Assembly (NCBI RefSeq): GCF_000725545.1
Contig: NZ_JNZP01000007.1
Location: forward strand, 1 to 64,000
DNA length: 64,000 nt
Direction: 5' to 3'
From: Streptomyces exfoliatus
GTDB lineage: Bacteria > Actinomycetota > Actinomycetes > Streptomycetales > Streptomycetaceae
The translations under genes were made by a program, and so were the position numbers. Below, piece by piece: positions 23,930 through 32,349 of the stretch (the first letter of the stretch is position 1; each line of letters begins with the position of its first letter). The notes under the pieces were generated by a model. That model saw nothing but the letters and a program-made list of their open reading frames with translations, was not told where the DNA came from and searched no databases.

Positions 23930-24673
23930 GTGGCAGAACAGACAGCACCCCCCGTCATACGCGACGGCACGCCGGCCAAACCCGACGCCGCCGTCGTCCG
24001 CGACGCCCTCGGTGTCGGCGTCGCCGTCGGACTCTCCGGCTTCGCCTTCGGCGTGACGTCGGCGGGCTCCGGCCTCAGCGTCCTCCAGACCTGCGTCCTG
24101 AGCCTGCTGGTCTTCACGGGCGCCTCGCAGTTCGCCCTCGTCGGAGCACTCGCCGCGGGCGGCAACCCCTTCACGGCCGCCGCCGGGGCCTTCTTCCTGG
24201 GCACCCGCAACGCCTTCTACGGACTGCGGCTCTCCCAGCTCCTCGCCCTGCCCAGGGCCGTCAGGCCGGTGGCCGCCCACTGGGTGATCGACGAGACCAC
24301 GGCCGTCGCCCTCGCCCAGCCGTCCCGCCGGGCCGCCCGGATCGGCTTCACCGTCACGGGACTCACGCTGTACGTCCTGTGGAACGCGACCACCCTGCTC
24401 GGGGCGCTCGGCGCCGAGGCGATCGGCGACACCGCGGCCTGGGGGCTCGACGCGGCCGGTCCCGCCGTCTTCCTCGCCCTGCTCGCCCCCATGCTGAAGT
24501 CCGCGACCGAGCGGGCCACCGCCGGGCTCGCCGTCCTCCTCGGCCTCGGACTGCTGCCCGTGCTGCCCGCCGGTGTCCCGGTCCTCGCGGCGGCCCTCGC
24601 CGCGCCCGCCGTGCTCTGGGCCCGGGGCCGCCGCGCGGCCACGGCGGCCGGACGAGAGAAGGACTCCCGATGA
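23930..24673 (+). CDS. azlC: AzlC-family branched-chain amino acid exporter, large subunit
   Basis: 247-residue inner-membrane protein of the AzlC/YgaZ (LIV-E) family, which with AzlD exports branched-chain amino acids. About six to seven hydrophobic helices; family motifs ALGVGVAVGLSGFAFG, FTGASQFA, GTRNAFYGLRLS and WVIDETTAV are visible. GTG start at 23930, supported by the -10 spacing. It overlaps azlD by 4 nt, so the two are translationally coupled. Confidence 0.88.
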   Translation: MAEQTAPPVIRDGTPAKPDAAVVRDALGVGVAVGLSGFAFGVTSAGSGLSVLQTCVLSLLVFTGASQFALVGALAAGGNPFTAAAGAFFLGTRNAFYGLRLSQLLALPRAVRPVAAHWVIDETTAVALAQPSRRAARIGFTVTGLTLYVLWNATTLLGALGAEAIGDTAAWGLDAAGPAVFLALLAPMLKSATERATAGLAVLLGLGLLPVLPAGVPVLAAALAAPAVLWARGRRAATAAGREKDSR

Positions 24674-24978
24674 ACGTCTGGATCGCGATCGGCCTCACCG
24701 CCGTCGGGTGCTACCTGGTCAAACTGCTCGGCCTGATCGTACCCGCGGGAACGCTGGAGCGGCCGCTCGTCCAGCGCCTCGCCACCCTGCTCCCCGTCGC
24801 GCTGCTCGCCGCGCTCACCGCGCAGCAGACGTTCGGCGCGGGCGACGCCGTCGTCCTGGACGCCCGCGCCGCCGGACTCGCCGCGGCAGCCGTCGCGCTC
24901 GTGCTGCGTGCACCGTTCCTGGTCGTCGTGGGCGCCGCCGTCGCCGTCACCGCGGGGGTACGGGCCCTGGGCTGGTGA
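24670..24978 (+). CDS. azlD: AzlD-family branched-chain amino acid exporter, small subunit
   Basis: 102 residues, three to four membrane helices (WIAIGLTAVGCYLVKLLGL, LLPVALLAALTAQQ, RAPFLVVVGAAVAV). Pairs with AzlC, whose stop codon it overlaps (ATGA). Small subunit length and helix pattern fit AzlD/YgaH; the exported substrate is inferred from the family. Confidence 0.87.
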   Translation: MNVWIAIGLTAVGCYLVKLLGLIVPAGTLERPLVQRLATLLPVALLAALTAQQTFGAGDAVVLDARAAGLAAAAVALVLRAPFLVVVGAAVAVTAGVRALGW

Positions 24979-25006
24979 GGCCGCCGGCAGGGGAGCGGGC
25001 CCCTGG

Positions 25007-25936
25007 TCAGTCGACGGCGCGACCGTGGGCGCGCAGGGTGCGCAGGGCCTCGACCGTGACGATCGGCCGCGATTCCAGGGCCGAGCCGGGGGCCCAGGCG
25101 CGCCAGCGGATCGGCCAGCCGCCGTCCTCCTCCTGGTCGGCCGCGAGCCGGTCGAGGGACCGGGCCATCTCCTCGTCCGTGAACCAGCGCGCGGCCAGCG
25201 AGTCCGGCACGCGCGCGTAGTCGTGCGGGAAGTGCAGTTCCCCGGGCGCGTAGCCCTCGGCCACCGGATACTCCTCCTGCCGGTCGGGGTCGAGGACGGC
25301 GAGCCGCTGCTCGCGCACCAGGCGTCCGAGACGGTCGGCCGCCGCCTCCGCGCGCGAGCGGTCCGGGGCCCCATCCAAGAAGGCGACGGCGGCCTCGACC
25401 TCGTACGGATGGGTCTTCTCCAGCGACTCCACGGCCGACCAGCAGAACTCGGTCGCCCGGAACAGCCACGCGTGCCACACCTGGTTGCGGTGCAGCAGCC
25501 CGACCACGGGGCCGGTCGTGAGCAGCGCGCTCGGCGGGGAGTCGACGACCGGCACGAACGGCGCGGACGGATACGGGCGCTGCGAGGGGTGGATCGCCGG
25601 GAGGGCGCCCTCGTGGGTGGACACCTCCGTCAGGTACCGGCAGATCCGCTCCACGCGCAGCCCGCCGCAGCGGCCGATGGAGTCGAGCACCCGCAGCGCC
25701 TGCGCGGTGTGCAGGGGCTGGCTGACGGGTCCGCGCAGATCGGGTTCGAGCGCGTGGCCGTAGCCGCCGTCCTCGTTGAGGTACGCCGCGAGCGCCGTTT
25801 CCACCTGGTCCGCGCCACCGCGCAGGAAGTGGTAGGCGAACCGGCGCTGTTCGAGGACGCGGGCCGTCAGCCAGACGAATCGCTCGGCGCGGGCCAGGGA
25901 GGTCGGGGGCGGGGAGGAGAGGGGTTTTTCGGCCAT
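25007..25936 (-). CDS. Alpha/alpha-toroid (prenyltransferase/squalene-oxidase-like) protein, function unknown
   Basis: 309 residues. Sequence patterns such as EDGGYGHALEPDLRG and EEDGGWPIRWRAW recall the QW-type repeats of the terpenoid-cyclase/prenyltransferase barrel fold. The DxDD or zinc-binding residues of true cyclases are not evident, so I do not assign an enzyme activity. No signal peptide or membrane segment. The ATG at 25936 is chosen because a promoter ends 6 nt before it; the in-frame extension to 26017 would overlap the DUF3046 gene. Convergent with azlD (28-nt gap). Confidence 0.7.
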   Translation of the reverse strand: MAEKPLSSPPPTSLARAERFVWLTARVLEQRRFAYHFLRGGADQVETALAAYLNEDGGYGHALEPDLRGPVSQPLHTAQALRVLDSIGRCGGLRVERICRYLTEVSTHEGALPAIHPSQRPYPSAPFVPVVDSPPSALLTTGPVVGLLHRNQVWHAWLFRATEFCWSAVESLEKTHPYEVEAAVAFLDGAPDRSRAEAAADRLGRLVREQRLAVLDPDRQEEYPVAEGYAPGELHFPHDYARVPDSLAARWFTDEEMARSLDRLAADQEEDGGWPIRWRAWAPGSALESRPIVTVEALRTLRAHGRAVD

Positions 25937-25942
25937 GGTCCG

Positions 25943-25970
25943 ACCGTAGGGCGGAAAGGCGCGGTGACAA
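25943..25970 (-). promoter_or_regulatory. Promoter of the toroid-fold gene, leaderless type
   Basis: Minus strand: TTGTCA (25970-25965), 16-nt spacer, TACGGT (25948-25943), then 6 nt to the ATG. The spacer is not the 8-nt gap of RecA_NDp, so this is read as an ordinary -35/-10 pair. Confidence 0.6.
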
Positions 25971-26003
25971 GGCCTACGGAGCGGGCTGCACTCTTGGGAG
26001 CGG

Positions 26004-26009
26004 GATACT
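26004..26009 (+). promoter_or_regulatory. -10-like element GATACT before the DUF3046 gene
   Basis: GATACT (first base deviates from TANNNT) ends 6 nt before the ATG at 26016, no Shine-Dalgarno. Weaker than the other leaderless examples. Confidence 0.35.
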
Positions 26010-26015
26010 GGGGTC

Positions 26016-26210
26016 ATGCGGTTGACGATTTTCTGGGAGCGGATGGCTGACCACTTCGGTGGGGCCTACGCCGAGTCCTTCGCGCGTGACCATGTGATGA
26101 CCGAGCTGGGGGGCCGTACGGTACGCGAGGCGCTGGACGCCGGCTGGGAGGCGAAGGACGTGTGGCGGGCCGTCTGCGCGGCCGTCGACGTACCGGCGGA
26201 CAAGCGGTAG
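26016..26210 (+). CDS. DUF3046 family small protein
   Basis: 64 residues, MRLTIFWERM start and the family pattern GGRTVREALDAG then V(W)RAVC. DUF3046 proteins are widespread in actinobacteria, typically in the recA-recX neighbourhood; function unknown. No membrane segment, predicted cytoplasmic. Confidence 0.85.
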   Translation: MRLTIFWERMADHFGGAYAESFARDHVMTELGGRTVREALDAGWEAKDVWRAVCAAVDVPADKR

Positions 26211-26291
26211 CGGTCGGTGGGGGACGGGGCGACCGGCGGGGATGTGAGGGGTCCCGGGTGGAATGTCCGTCCGGTGCGCGAGACTGGCGGG

Positions 26292-27662
26292 GTGGCCCCG
26301 ACTGACGACACCGAGACGACCTCCGCGACCGACACGACGAAGACGACCGACACGACGAAGACGCCCGACCCGACCTCCGCGATCAAGGTGAACGGCGCGG
26401 CCGAGACGGCCGTGACGGCCGGCACGACCGACGCGGCCGAGGCGATGTCCTCGGTCGGGACGGCCGGCGCGGCCGGAAGAGGCGACGGAGGCGGCAAGGT
26501 CCCGGTGAGCGGCGACCCGGCCGCCCGGATGCCGCGCTGGCTGCCCCGCGCACTCGTCCTCGCGTTCGCGCTCTACGCCTGCTTCCTGCTGGGCAACTGG
26601 GCCTTCCACCAGCTCGTCGGACTCCTCGTCAACATCCTGCTCGCCTTCTTCCTCGCCCTCGCCATCGAACCGGCGGTCGGACGGATGGCGGCGCGCGGGA
26701 TGCGGCGCGGCCTCGCCACCTTCCTCGTCTTCATCGCCGTCCTGATCTTCGGTGTCGGCTTCGTCGTGCTCCTGGGTTCGATGCTCGCCGGCCAGATCGT
26801 GGACATGGTCGAGAACTTCCCCCAGTACCTCGACTCGGTGATCAGGTGGATCAACCAGACCTTCCACACGGACCTGTCGCGGGTCGAGGTCCAGGACAGT
26901 CTCCTGAGCTCCGACTGGCTGCAGAAGTACGTGCAGAACAGCGCGTCCGGTGTGCTCGACGTCTCCGCCACCGTCCTCGGCGGCCTCTTCCGGCTCCTGA
27001 CGATCTTCCTGTTCTCGTTCTACTTCGCCGCCGACGGGCCCCGGCTCCGGCGCGCGCTCTGCTCCGTCCTACCGCCCGCCCGGCAGGCCGAGGTGCTGCG
27101 GGCCTGGGAGATCGCGGTCGACAAGACCGGCGGCTACCTCTACTCGCGCGGTCTCATGGCCCTCATCTCGGGTCTCGCGCACTTCGTGCTCCTCGAGATC
27201 CTGGACGTGCCGTACGCGCCCGCGCTGGCCGTGTGGGTCGGCCTGGTCTCGCAGTTCATCCCGACCATCGGCACCTATCTGGCCGGTGCGCTGCCGATGC
27301 TGATCGCCTTCACGGTCAACCCCTGGTACGCGCTGTGGGTGCTCGGCTTCGTCGTGATCTACCAGCAGTTCGAGAACTACGTGCTCCAGCCGAAGCTCAC
27401 GTCGAAGACGGTGGACATCCACCCGGCGGTGGCCTTCGGTTCGGTCATCGCGGGGACGGCGCTGCTTGGCGCCGTCGGCGCGCTGATCGCGATCCCGGCC
27501 GTCGCCACCCTGCAGGCCTTCCTCGGCGCCTATGTGAAGCGGTACGACGTGACGGACGACCCCCGGGTCCACGGCCACCGCAGATACGGCGAGGCGGTGG
27601 TGGCCCGGCTGCAGAAGGCCCTGCACCACAAGAAGGAGACCGGCGGACCGGACGGCACCTGA
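26292..27662 (+). CDS. AI-2E family (PerM-like) transporter
   Basis: 456-residue polytopic membrane protein. A Thr/Asp/Lys-rich disordered N-terminus (TTKTTDTTKTPDPTS) of about 80 residues precedes roughly eight hydrophobic helices; the first pair is about residues 83-135 and the family region near the C-terminus contains QQFENYVLQPKLTSKTVDIHP. The AI-2E/UPF0118 family includes autoinducer-2 exporters and Na+/H+ antiporters; the substrate here is unknown. Start uncertain: GTG 26292 is preferred; GTG 26217 is in frame and would add 25 residues. Confidence 0.82.
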   Translation: MAPTDDTETTSATDTTKTTDTTKTPDPTSAIKVNGAAETAVTAGTTDAAEAMSSVGTAGAAGRGDGGGKVPVSGDPAARMPRWLPRALVLAFALYACFLLGNWAFHQLVGLLVNILLAFFLALAIEPAVGRMAARGMRRGLATFLVFIAVLIFGVGFVVLLGSMLAGQIVDMVENFPQYLDSVIRWINQTFHTDLSRVEVQDSLLSSDWLQKYVQNSASGVLDVSATVLGGLFRLLTIFLFSFYFAADGPRLRRALCSVLPPARQAEVLRAWEIAVDKTGGYLYSRGLMALISGLAHFVLLEILDVPYAPALAVWVGLVSQFIPTIGTYLAGALPMLIAFTVNPWYALWVLGFVVIYQQFENYVLQPKLTSKTVDIHPAVAFGSVIAGTALLGAVGALIAIPAVATLQAFLGAYVKRYDVTDDPRVHGHRRYGEAVVARLQKALHHKKETGGPDGT

Positions 27663-27704
27663 GCCCTCGCCTCGGGCGCAGGAAGGCTCAGAGGTGCGAA
27701 GGCC

Positions 27705-28484
27705 TCAGAGGTACGAAGGCCCGGTGACCCGGTGCCGGAAGGTGTGCCAGATCCACGCCTGGACGGCCACGAGCAGCGGGGTGACGCACAGCAGGGTGGG
27801 CACGAGCAGAGCGAGCGTGCCGGGGGCGGCCGCCCGCTCGGCCAGCGGGAGCGCGGTCCCCGCCCAGAGCGGCAGCCCGCCCATCAGGACCGCGGTCAGC
27901 GCGAAGGACTGCCAGGGCCGCCCGGCGTGTCCGACGAGCCTGCGGGCCCGCTCGTACGGCAGACCGGTGAGCCGGAGGCTGGCGAAACCGAGCCCGTGCG
28001 CGGCGAACAGCGCGGAGACGGCGAGCGCGGCGAGGAGGCCCGTGGGGCCGGCCGCCGGCGCGTACGGCCGTCCGGCCAGCAGGGCCGCGAGCAGCCACCC
28101 CCAGGAGAGGGCGACGGCCCAGCTCCCGCACGTCACGGCCCCGTCGCAGGCCGCGCGCCAGCGCGGACCCGGGCCCCGGCCGCGCGACCAGAGTCCCGCG
28201 TCCCGCACGATCCAGCCGGTGAGCAGGGCCACGAGGACCGGCACCTGCGCGCTCAGGAGCTCCCCTTCGAGGGCGGGGAAGCAGCCGACCAGGACCCCGG
28301 CGGTGGCGACGAGCCAGACCTCGTTGCCGAGGAAGAAGGGGGCGAAGGAGGCCAGGACGAGCCTCCGCTCGCGGTCGCTCCGGCCGAGCCAGGGGAGGAG
28401 CATGCCGGTGCCGACGTCCGCCCCGGCGAGGACGAACCAGCCCGCCGCGAAGAAGGCGAGCAGGACGATGGCCAGGGTCTCCAC
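27705..28484 (-). CDS. cydB: Cytochrome bd oxidase subunit II-like protein, short and divergent
   Basis: 259 residues against about 330-380 for CydB, so shorter than usual. The N-terminal family pattern is recognisable (FVLAGADVGTGMLLPWLGR) but the normal LDGFDLG reads LAGADVG, and the Asp before G-N-x-V-W is Leu (FFLGNEVWL). About seven membrane helices. GTG start with GAGGAG 6 nt upstream. It is 39 nt downstream of the cydA-like gene, thus cotranscribed. No cydDC assembly genes are adjacent. Likely partner of the divergent CydA next to it. Confidence 0.75.
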   Translation of the reverse strand: METLAIVLLAFFAAGWFVLAGADVGTGMLLPWLGRSDRERRLVLASFAPFFLGNEVWLVATAGVLVGCFPALEGELLSAQVPVLVALLTGWIVRDAGLWSRGRGPGPRWRAACDGAVTCGSWAVALSWGWLLAALLAGRPYAPAAGPTGLLAALAVSALFAAHGLGFASLRLTGLPYERARRLVGHAGRPWQSFALTAVLMGGLPLWAGTALPLAERAAAPGTLALLVPTLLCVTPLLVAVQAWIWHTFRHRVTGPSYL

Positions 28485-28523
28485 GGGGGCTCCTCGGGTT
28501 CGTGGCGGGGGAGGTTCAGGGGC

Positions 28524-29825
28524 TCAGTAGCGGGGCGCGGGGAGTGCGTCGGCCGGGTCGGGCGCGCCGTCCACCGGCCCTTCGGCGGGGCGCTCGTCGT
28601 GGCCGAGGCCGGACTCGACGGGACCCCGGCGGGCGTGGCGGGTGAGGAGCCAGGCGTTGAGGACGGCGAGCAGGACGAAGACCGTGGTGAAGACGGTGAG
28701 GGAGAGGCGCATGGTGCCGGGGGAGAGGTCCGAGACGGCGTCCTCCGTCTTCAGCAGCCCGTACACCACCCACGGCTGCCGCCCGGACTCCCGGAAGACC
28801 CAGCCGCTGATCATCGCGAGATACGGCAGCGGCACGGCCGCCATCAGGACGACATGCCAGAGCCGGAACCGGAGGACGACCTTCTTGAAGGAGGCCAGGA
28901 CCACCCCGGCGAAACACAGGTACATCATCAGGGCGAAGCTGATCAGCATCAGCAGCGCGCCGCCCCGGGTCCACGCCTCCGAGGGCACGTAGTCCCCCGG
29001 CCCGAAACGTTCCACCATCTCCGCCTGGACCCGGGCGATCTCGGCCGCCTGCCCGCTGAACACCGCCGACTTCATCGGCTGGAAGGAATCCAGGACGGCG
29101 AACTGCACGCCGCCGAAGACGGCGGCCGCCATGAGCGCGGGCGCCGAAAGGAACACCCCGATCCGCAGGCTGCGGCCGAAGAACTCCCACTCCGGGCTGC
29201 GCCGGAAGAGGTGGTAGGCGCTCACGCCGGCCATGAAGAAGCCCGCGGTGAGCAGCGCCCCCGCCAGGACGTGCCCGAAGGCGAGCAGCGCGGAGGGGTT
29301 GGTGAGCACCGCGAGCGGGTCGTCGAGGACGAGCTCGCCGTTCTCGGAGCCGTACCCCACCGGGTGGTTGAGGAAGCCGTTGGAGACGAGGATCCAGTAC
29401 GCCGACAGGTAGGCGGTCAGGACGACGATCCAGATCGCGGCCAGATGGGCCCAGCGGTTGAGCCGGTTCCAGCCGAAGATCCACAGGCCGAGGAAGGTCG
29501 ACTCGACGAAGAAGGCCACGATCGTCTCGACGGCGAGCGAGGCCCCGAGGACGTTCCCCGCCTCGTGGGTGAGCCCGCTCCAGGCCATGCCGAACTGGAA
29601 CTCCATCACGAGGCCGGTGACGATCCCGACCGCGTAGTTGATCACGTACAGCCGGCCCCAGAAACGCACCATGCGCGCGTCCAGCGGCTTCCGGCCGAAC
29701 GTGGCCTTCGTCTGGAGCACGGCGACGACGGTCGCGAGCCCCAGGGTGAGGGCGACGAAGAGGAAGTGGCCGCCCGCCGTGAGGGCGAACTGCAGCCGCG
29801 CGAGATCGAGTACGTCCTGTTTCAC
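28524..29825 (-). CDS. cydA: Cytochrome bd oxidase subunit I-like protein lacking the quinol site
   Basis: 433 residues, about nine helices. Haem-ligand and core residues are present: His20 (RLQFALTAGGHFLF), Glu100 and Glu108 (VETIVAFFVEST), His185, Met293, Glu346 in RESGRQPW. Quinol-oxidation features are not: Lys252 is kept (QPMK) but the glutamate five residues later (E. coli Glu257) is Ser257, the residue aligned with Arg391 is Leu291, and the Q-loop between them is about 40 residues instead of about 140. Membrane protein; O2 chemistry is plausible but a normal quinol donor is doubtful. GTG start; no strong ribosome site. Preceded by a NarL-type two-component pair on the same strand. Confidence 0.8.
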   Translation of the reverse strand: MKQDVLDLARLQFALTAGGHFLFVALTLGLATVVAVLQTKATFGRKPLDARMVRFWGRLYVINYAVGIVTGLVMEFQFGMAWSGLTHEAGNVLGASLAVETIVAFFVESTFLGLWIFGWNRLNRWAHLAAIWIVVLTAYLSAYWILVSNGFLNHPVGYGSENGELVLDDPLAVLTNPSALLAFGHVLAGALLTAGFFMAGVSAYHLFRRSPEWEFFGRSLRIGVFLSAPALMAAAVFGGVQFAVLDSFQPMKSAVFSGQAAEIARVQAEMVERFGPGDYVPSEAWTRGGALLMLISFALMMYLCFAGVVLASFKKVVLRFRLWHVVLMAAVPLPYLAMISGWVFRESGRQPWVVYGLLKTEDAVSDLSPGTMRLSLTVFTTVFVLLAVLNAWLLTRHARRGPVESGLGHDERPAEGPVDGAPDPADALPAPRY

Positions 29826-29957
29826 CCGCTCAGCGTCGGCGTACGGTCAGGGGCCCGTCGTCACCCCCCGGTGGACACCGGCCGTACCCCACCGGTCGTG
29901 CCGGTCCGCGCGCGCGTACTCCCCGGGTCGCGACGGCCGGCCCCGATCCCCTACGGG

Positions 29958-30626
29958 TCAGGCCAGCCAGCCGGGGGTGATCATCCCGGACTCGTACGCC
30001 AGGATCACCAGCTGCGCCCGGTCCCGTACGGCCAGCTTGGTCATGATCCTGCTGACATGGGTCTTCGCCGTCGCGGGGGACAACACGAGACGGCCGGCGA
30101 TCTCGTCGTTCGAGAGCCCCGCGCCCACCAGGCCGAGGACCTCGCGCTCCCGCTCGGTGAGGGCGTTGAGCCGGGGGCTCGGATCCGGCTGCCGCTCCGC
30201 CCGGCCCGCGAACTCGGCGATCAGACGGCGGGTCACGGCCGGGGAGATCAGGGCGTCGCCGCGTGCCACGACCCGTACCGCGTGCAGCAGTTCCATCGGC
30301 TCGGTGTCCTTCACGAGGAAACCCGACGCGCCCGCGCGCAGCGCCCCGTACACGTGGTCGTCCGCGTCGAACGTGGTCAGGACGACCACCCGGACCCCTT
30401 CGAGCCGCTCGTCGGCGGTGATGCGGCGGGTGGCTTCGAGGCCGTCGAGCACCGGCATGCGGATGTCCATGAGGACGACGTCCGGGCGCAGTTCACGGGC
30501 CAGCGCGATCGCCCGCTCCCCGTCCCCGGCCTCGCCCACGACCTCCAGGTCCTCCTCGTCGGAGAGGATCGACCGGAAGCCGGCCCGGACCAGGGTCTGG
30601 TCGTCGGCGAGCACGACACGGATCAT
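29958..30626 (-). CDS. NarL/FixJ-family response regulator
   Basis: 222 residues: receiver domain (residues 1-120; VVLADDQTLVRAGF, phospho-acceptor Asp54 in DVVLMDIRMP, Lys in LVKDTEP) and a C-terminal LuxR-type HTH (LTEREREVLGLVGAGLSNDE, then AKTHVSRIMTKL). Its ATG overlaps the kinase stop by 4 nt, so it is the cognate partner. It lies 132 nt upstream of the cydA-like gene on the same strand, which makes the bd-like genes its first candidate target. Confidence 0.92.
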   Translation of the reverse strand: MIRVVLADDQTLVRAGFRSILSDEEDLEVVGEAGDGERAIALARELRPDVVLMDIRMPVLDGLEATRRITADERLEGVRVVVLTTFDADDHVYGALRAGASGFLVKDTEPMELLHAVRVVARGDALISPAVTRRLIAEFAGRAERQPDPSPRLNALTEREREVLGLVGAGLSNDEIAGRLVLSPATAKTHVSRIMTKLAVRDRAQLVILAYESGMITPGWLA

Positions 30627-31843
30627 CGGGAGTCCCCCTCGGACACGGTGGGTACGGAGTACGGCAGCCTGGCGTCCACCAGGAAACCGCCGCCGTCCCC
30701 ATTCTGGGCGGTCAGCTCGCCGCCGAGCGCACGAGCCCGCTCGGTCATGCCCCGGACGCCGCTGCCCAGCGGCCGGCCCTCCGGCGTGCCCCCGCCGTCG
30801 TCCTCGATCCGCAGCCGCACCGCGTCCCCACCCCAGTCCAGGGTGACGCGGACGGTCCGCGCGCCCGCGTGACGGGTCACGTTCGTGAGCGACTCCTGCA
30901 CGATCCGGTACGCGGCGAGGTCGACGGGCGGCGGCAGCGGCACGGGCGTGCCCGTGGTCTCCGTACGGACGTCGAGACCGGCGCTCCGGGCGCGCCCGGC
31001 GAGATCGCCGAGGAGGGCGAGACCGGAGGTCGGGGTGGTCGGCGTGGGCTCGTCGGCGCGGCGCAGTACCCCGAGGGTCGCCCGCAGCTCGCGCAGCGCG
31101 TCCTTGCTGGTGGCCTTGACCGCCTCCAGGGCCTCGGTGGCGGTGACGAGCCCGGCCTCGGGGGCGGGCCCCTTGCCGAGCCGGTGCAGCGCGGCCCCGG
31201 ACTGGACGTTGATCAGCGAGATGCTGTGGCCCAGTACGTCGTGCACCTCGCGGGCGATCCGCAGCCGCTCCTCCGTGGCGCTCTGCCGGGCACGGGCCTC
31301 CTGCTCCCGCTCGGCGGCGAGCGCCCGCTGCTCCACCTCGTGGAGGTAGGCGATCCGGGTCCGGTGGGCCCGGCCGACGGCGACGAGGCTGATCAGCCAG
31401 CCCGCCAGCATGGCGAGCGAGGTCTCGTCGATCTGCCGGTGTCCCGGCCGCTGACGGATCTCGCCGACGCCCACCGCGAGCAGGGTGACGGCGGCGAGCG
31501 CGACGGCGGCGGCGAACCTGCCCTCCGCGGCGGTCGTGTACAGCGCGAGCGCGAAAGCGATCATGAGCGGGCCGTCCTGGGCGGACAGCGGGTAGTACAC
31601 GACGCAGGCCAGCAGGGTGACGACGGCGACGCCGACCGGCTGCCGCCGCCGGAAGGCGAGAGCCCCGCACCCCACCAGGATCAGCGCCCAGCCGAGCACC
31701 GTACGGACGGCGGGCTCGCTCGACCACCGCGCGGAGACGAGCGTCCAGACGGCGACGACGGCCAGGACGCCACCCGCCACCAGGGCGTCGGCGGCACGTG
31801 GCGAAAGACGTCCGCCGCCGGGGGAACGGAGGGGGAGGGACAT
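30623..31843 (-). CDS. NarL-type sensor histidine kinase (HisKA_3)
   Basis: 406 residues. Four or five N-terminal membrane helices (about 20-150) form the sensor region, followed by a short coiled coil and HisKA_3 dimerisation domain with the phospho-acceptor in EVHDVLGHSI (about residue 210), and a HATPase with IVQESLTNVTRHA, EDDGGG and GVRGMTERA motifs. Start ATG 31843 is 7 nt after a TATCCT -10 element, so a leaderless message is likely. The signal is unknown. Cotranscribed with the response regulator and probably with the bd-like genes. Confidence 0.9.
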   Translation of the reverse strand: MSLPLRSPGGGRLSPRAADALVAGGVLAVVAVWTLVSARWSSEPAVRTVLGWALILVGCGALAFRRRQPVGVAVVTLLACVVYYPLSAQDGPLMIAFALALYTTAAEGRFAAAVALAAVTLLAVGVGEIRQRPGHRQIDETSLAMLAGWLISLVAVGRAHRTRIAYLHEVEQRALAAEREQEARARQSATEERLRIAREVHDVLGHSISLINVQSGAALHRLGKGPAPEAGLVTATEALEAVKATSKDALRELRATLGVLRRADEPTPTTPTSGLALLGDLAGRARSAGLDVRTETTGTPVPLPPPVDLAAYRIVQESLTNVTRHAGARTVRVTLDWGGDAVRLRIEDDGGGTPEGRPLGSGVRGMTERARALGGELTAQNGDGGGFLVDARLPYSVPTVSEGDSR

Positions 31844-31850
31844 GCGTCGA

Positions 31851-31856
31851 AGGATA
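31851..31856 (-). promoter_or_regulatory. -10 element TATCCT of the histidine kinase gene (leaderless signature)
   Basis: TATCCT on the minus strand ends 7 nt before the ATG at 31843; no Shine-Dalgarno and no clear -35. Confidence 0.5.
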
Positions 31857-31870
31857 GGCGGGGGTTCGCG

Positions 31871-31940
31871 GTGGGGCGGGTCGTGCGGGGTTCGGGTTCC
31901 GGCCGGGTGGGGCGGGTCGTGAGGGTTCGGGTTCCGGCCG
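31871..31940. repeat. Two direct copies of a 34-35-bp GC-rich unit
   Basis: GTGGGGCGGGTCGTG followed by (C)GGGTTCGGGTTCCGGCCG occurs twice back to back in the intergenic region between the kinase gene and the small membrane gene, with one or two differences. Confidence 0.75.
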
Positions 31941-31980
31941 CGGTGGTGCGGGACAGGGGCGGGTCGAGGGGGCGGCTTCG

Positions 31981-32349
31981 ATGATGTTCGGTGCGCCGGA
32001 CGAGTGGTGGGCCTTGCTGCTCGTTCCGGCGGTGCTGTGGGTGCCGATCGGGCCCTTCCTCATGGCGGGCATGGGCGTGTGGTGCGCCCGGCGGCCCGGC
32101 AGGTGGCCGCGGCTGTCGTCCGTGCTCCTGCCGCTGGTCCCGGTCCTGGTCTCCGCCGCCGTCGTGGTGCTTCCCCTCGACTCCTGGAGCCTGGCCGAAG
32201 AGGCCGGCGACATCCTGGCCTACCTCCTCGTGTACGTCCTCGGCATCACGGTGCTGCCGTGGCTGCTCGGATACGGCACCACGCGTGCGGTACGGGCCGT
32301 ACGCGCGCGTCGCGCCGGGCGCGTACGGGACCTCAGCGAGAACCCGTGA
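31981..32349 (+). CDS. Small integral membrane protein, function unknown
   Basis: 122 residues with three hydrophobic segments (about 10-30, 45-65 and 75-98) and a basic C-terminal tail (TRAVRAVRARRAGRVRD). No family recognised. Start could be either of two adjacent ATG codons; GAGGGGG lies about 10 nt upstream. The last 17 nt overlap the 3' end of the convergent siderophore synthetase gene. Confidence 0.6.
   Translation: MMFGAPDEWWALLLVPAVLWVPIGPFLMAGMGVWCARRPGRWPRLSSVLLPLVPVLVSAAVVVLPLDSWSLAEEAGDILAYLLVYVLGITVLPWLLGYGTTRAVRAVRARRAGRVRDLSENP

Noticed and set aside
27732..30872. 1046-codon plus-strand open frame opposite the bd-like genes and the regulator
   Set aside because: Crosses several real gene boundaries and has shadow-type composition.
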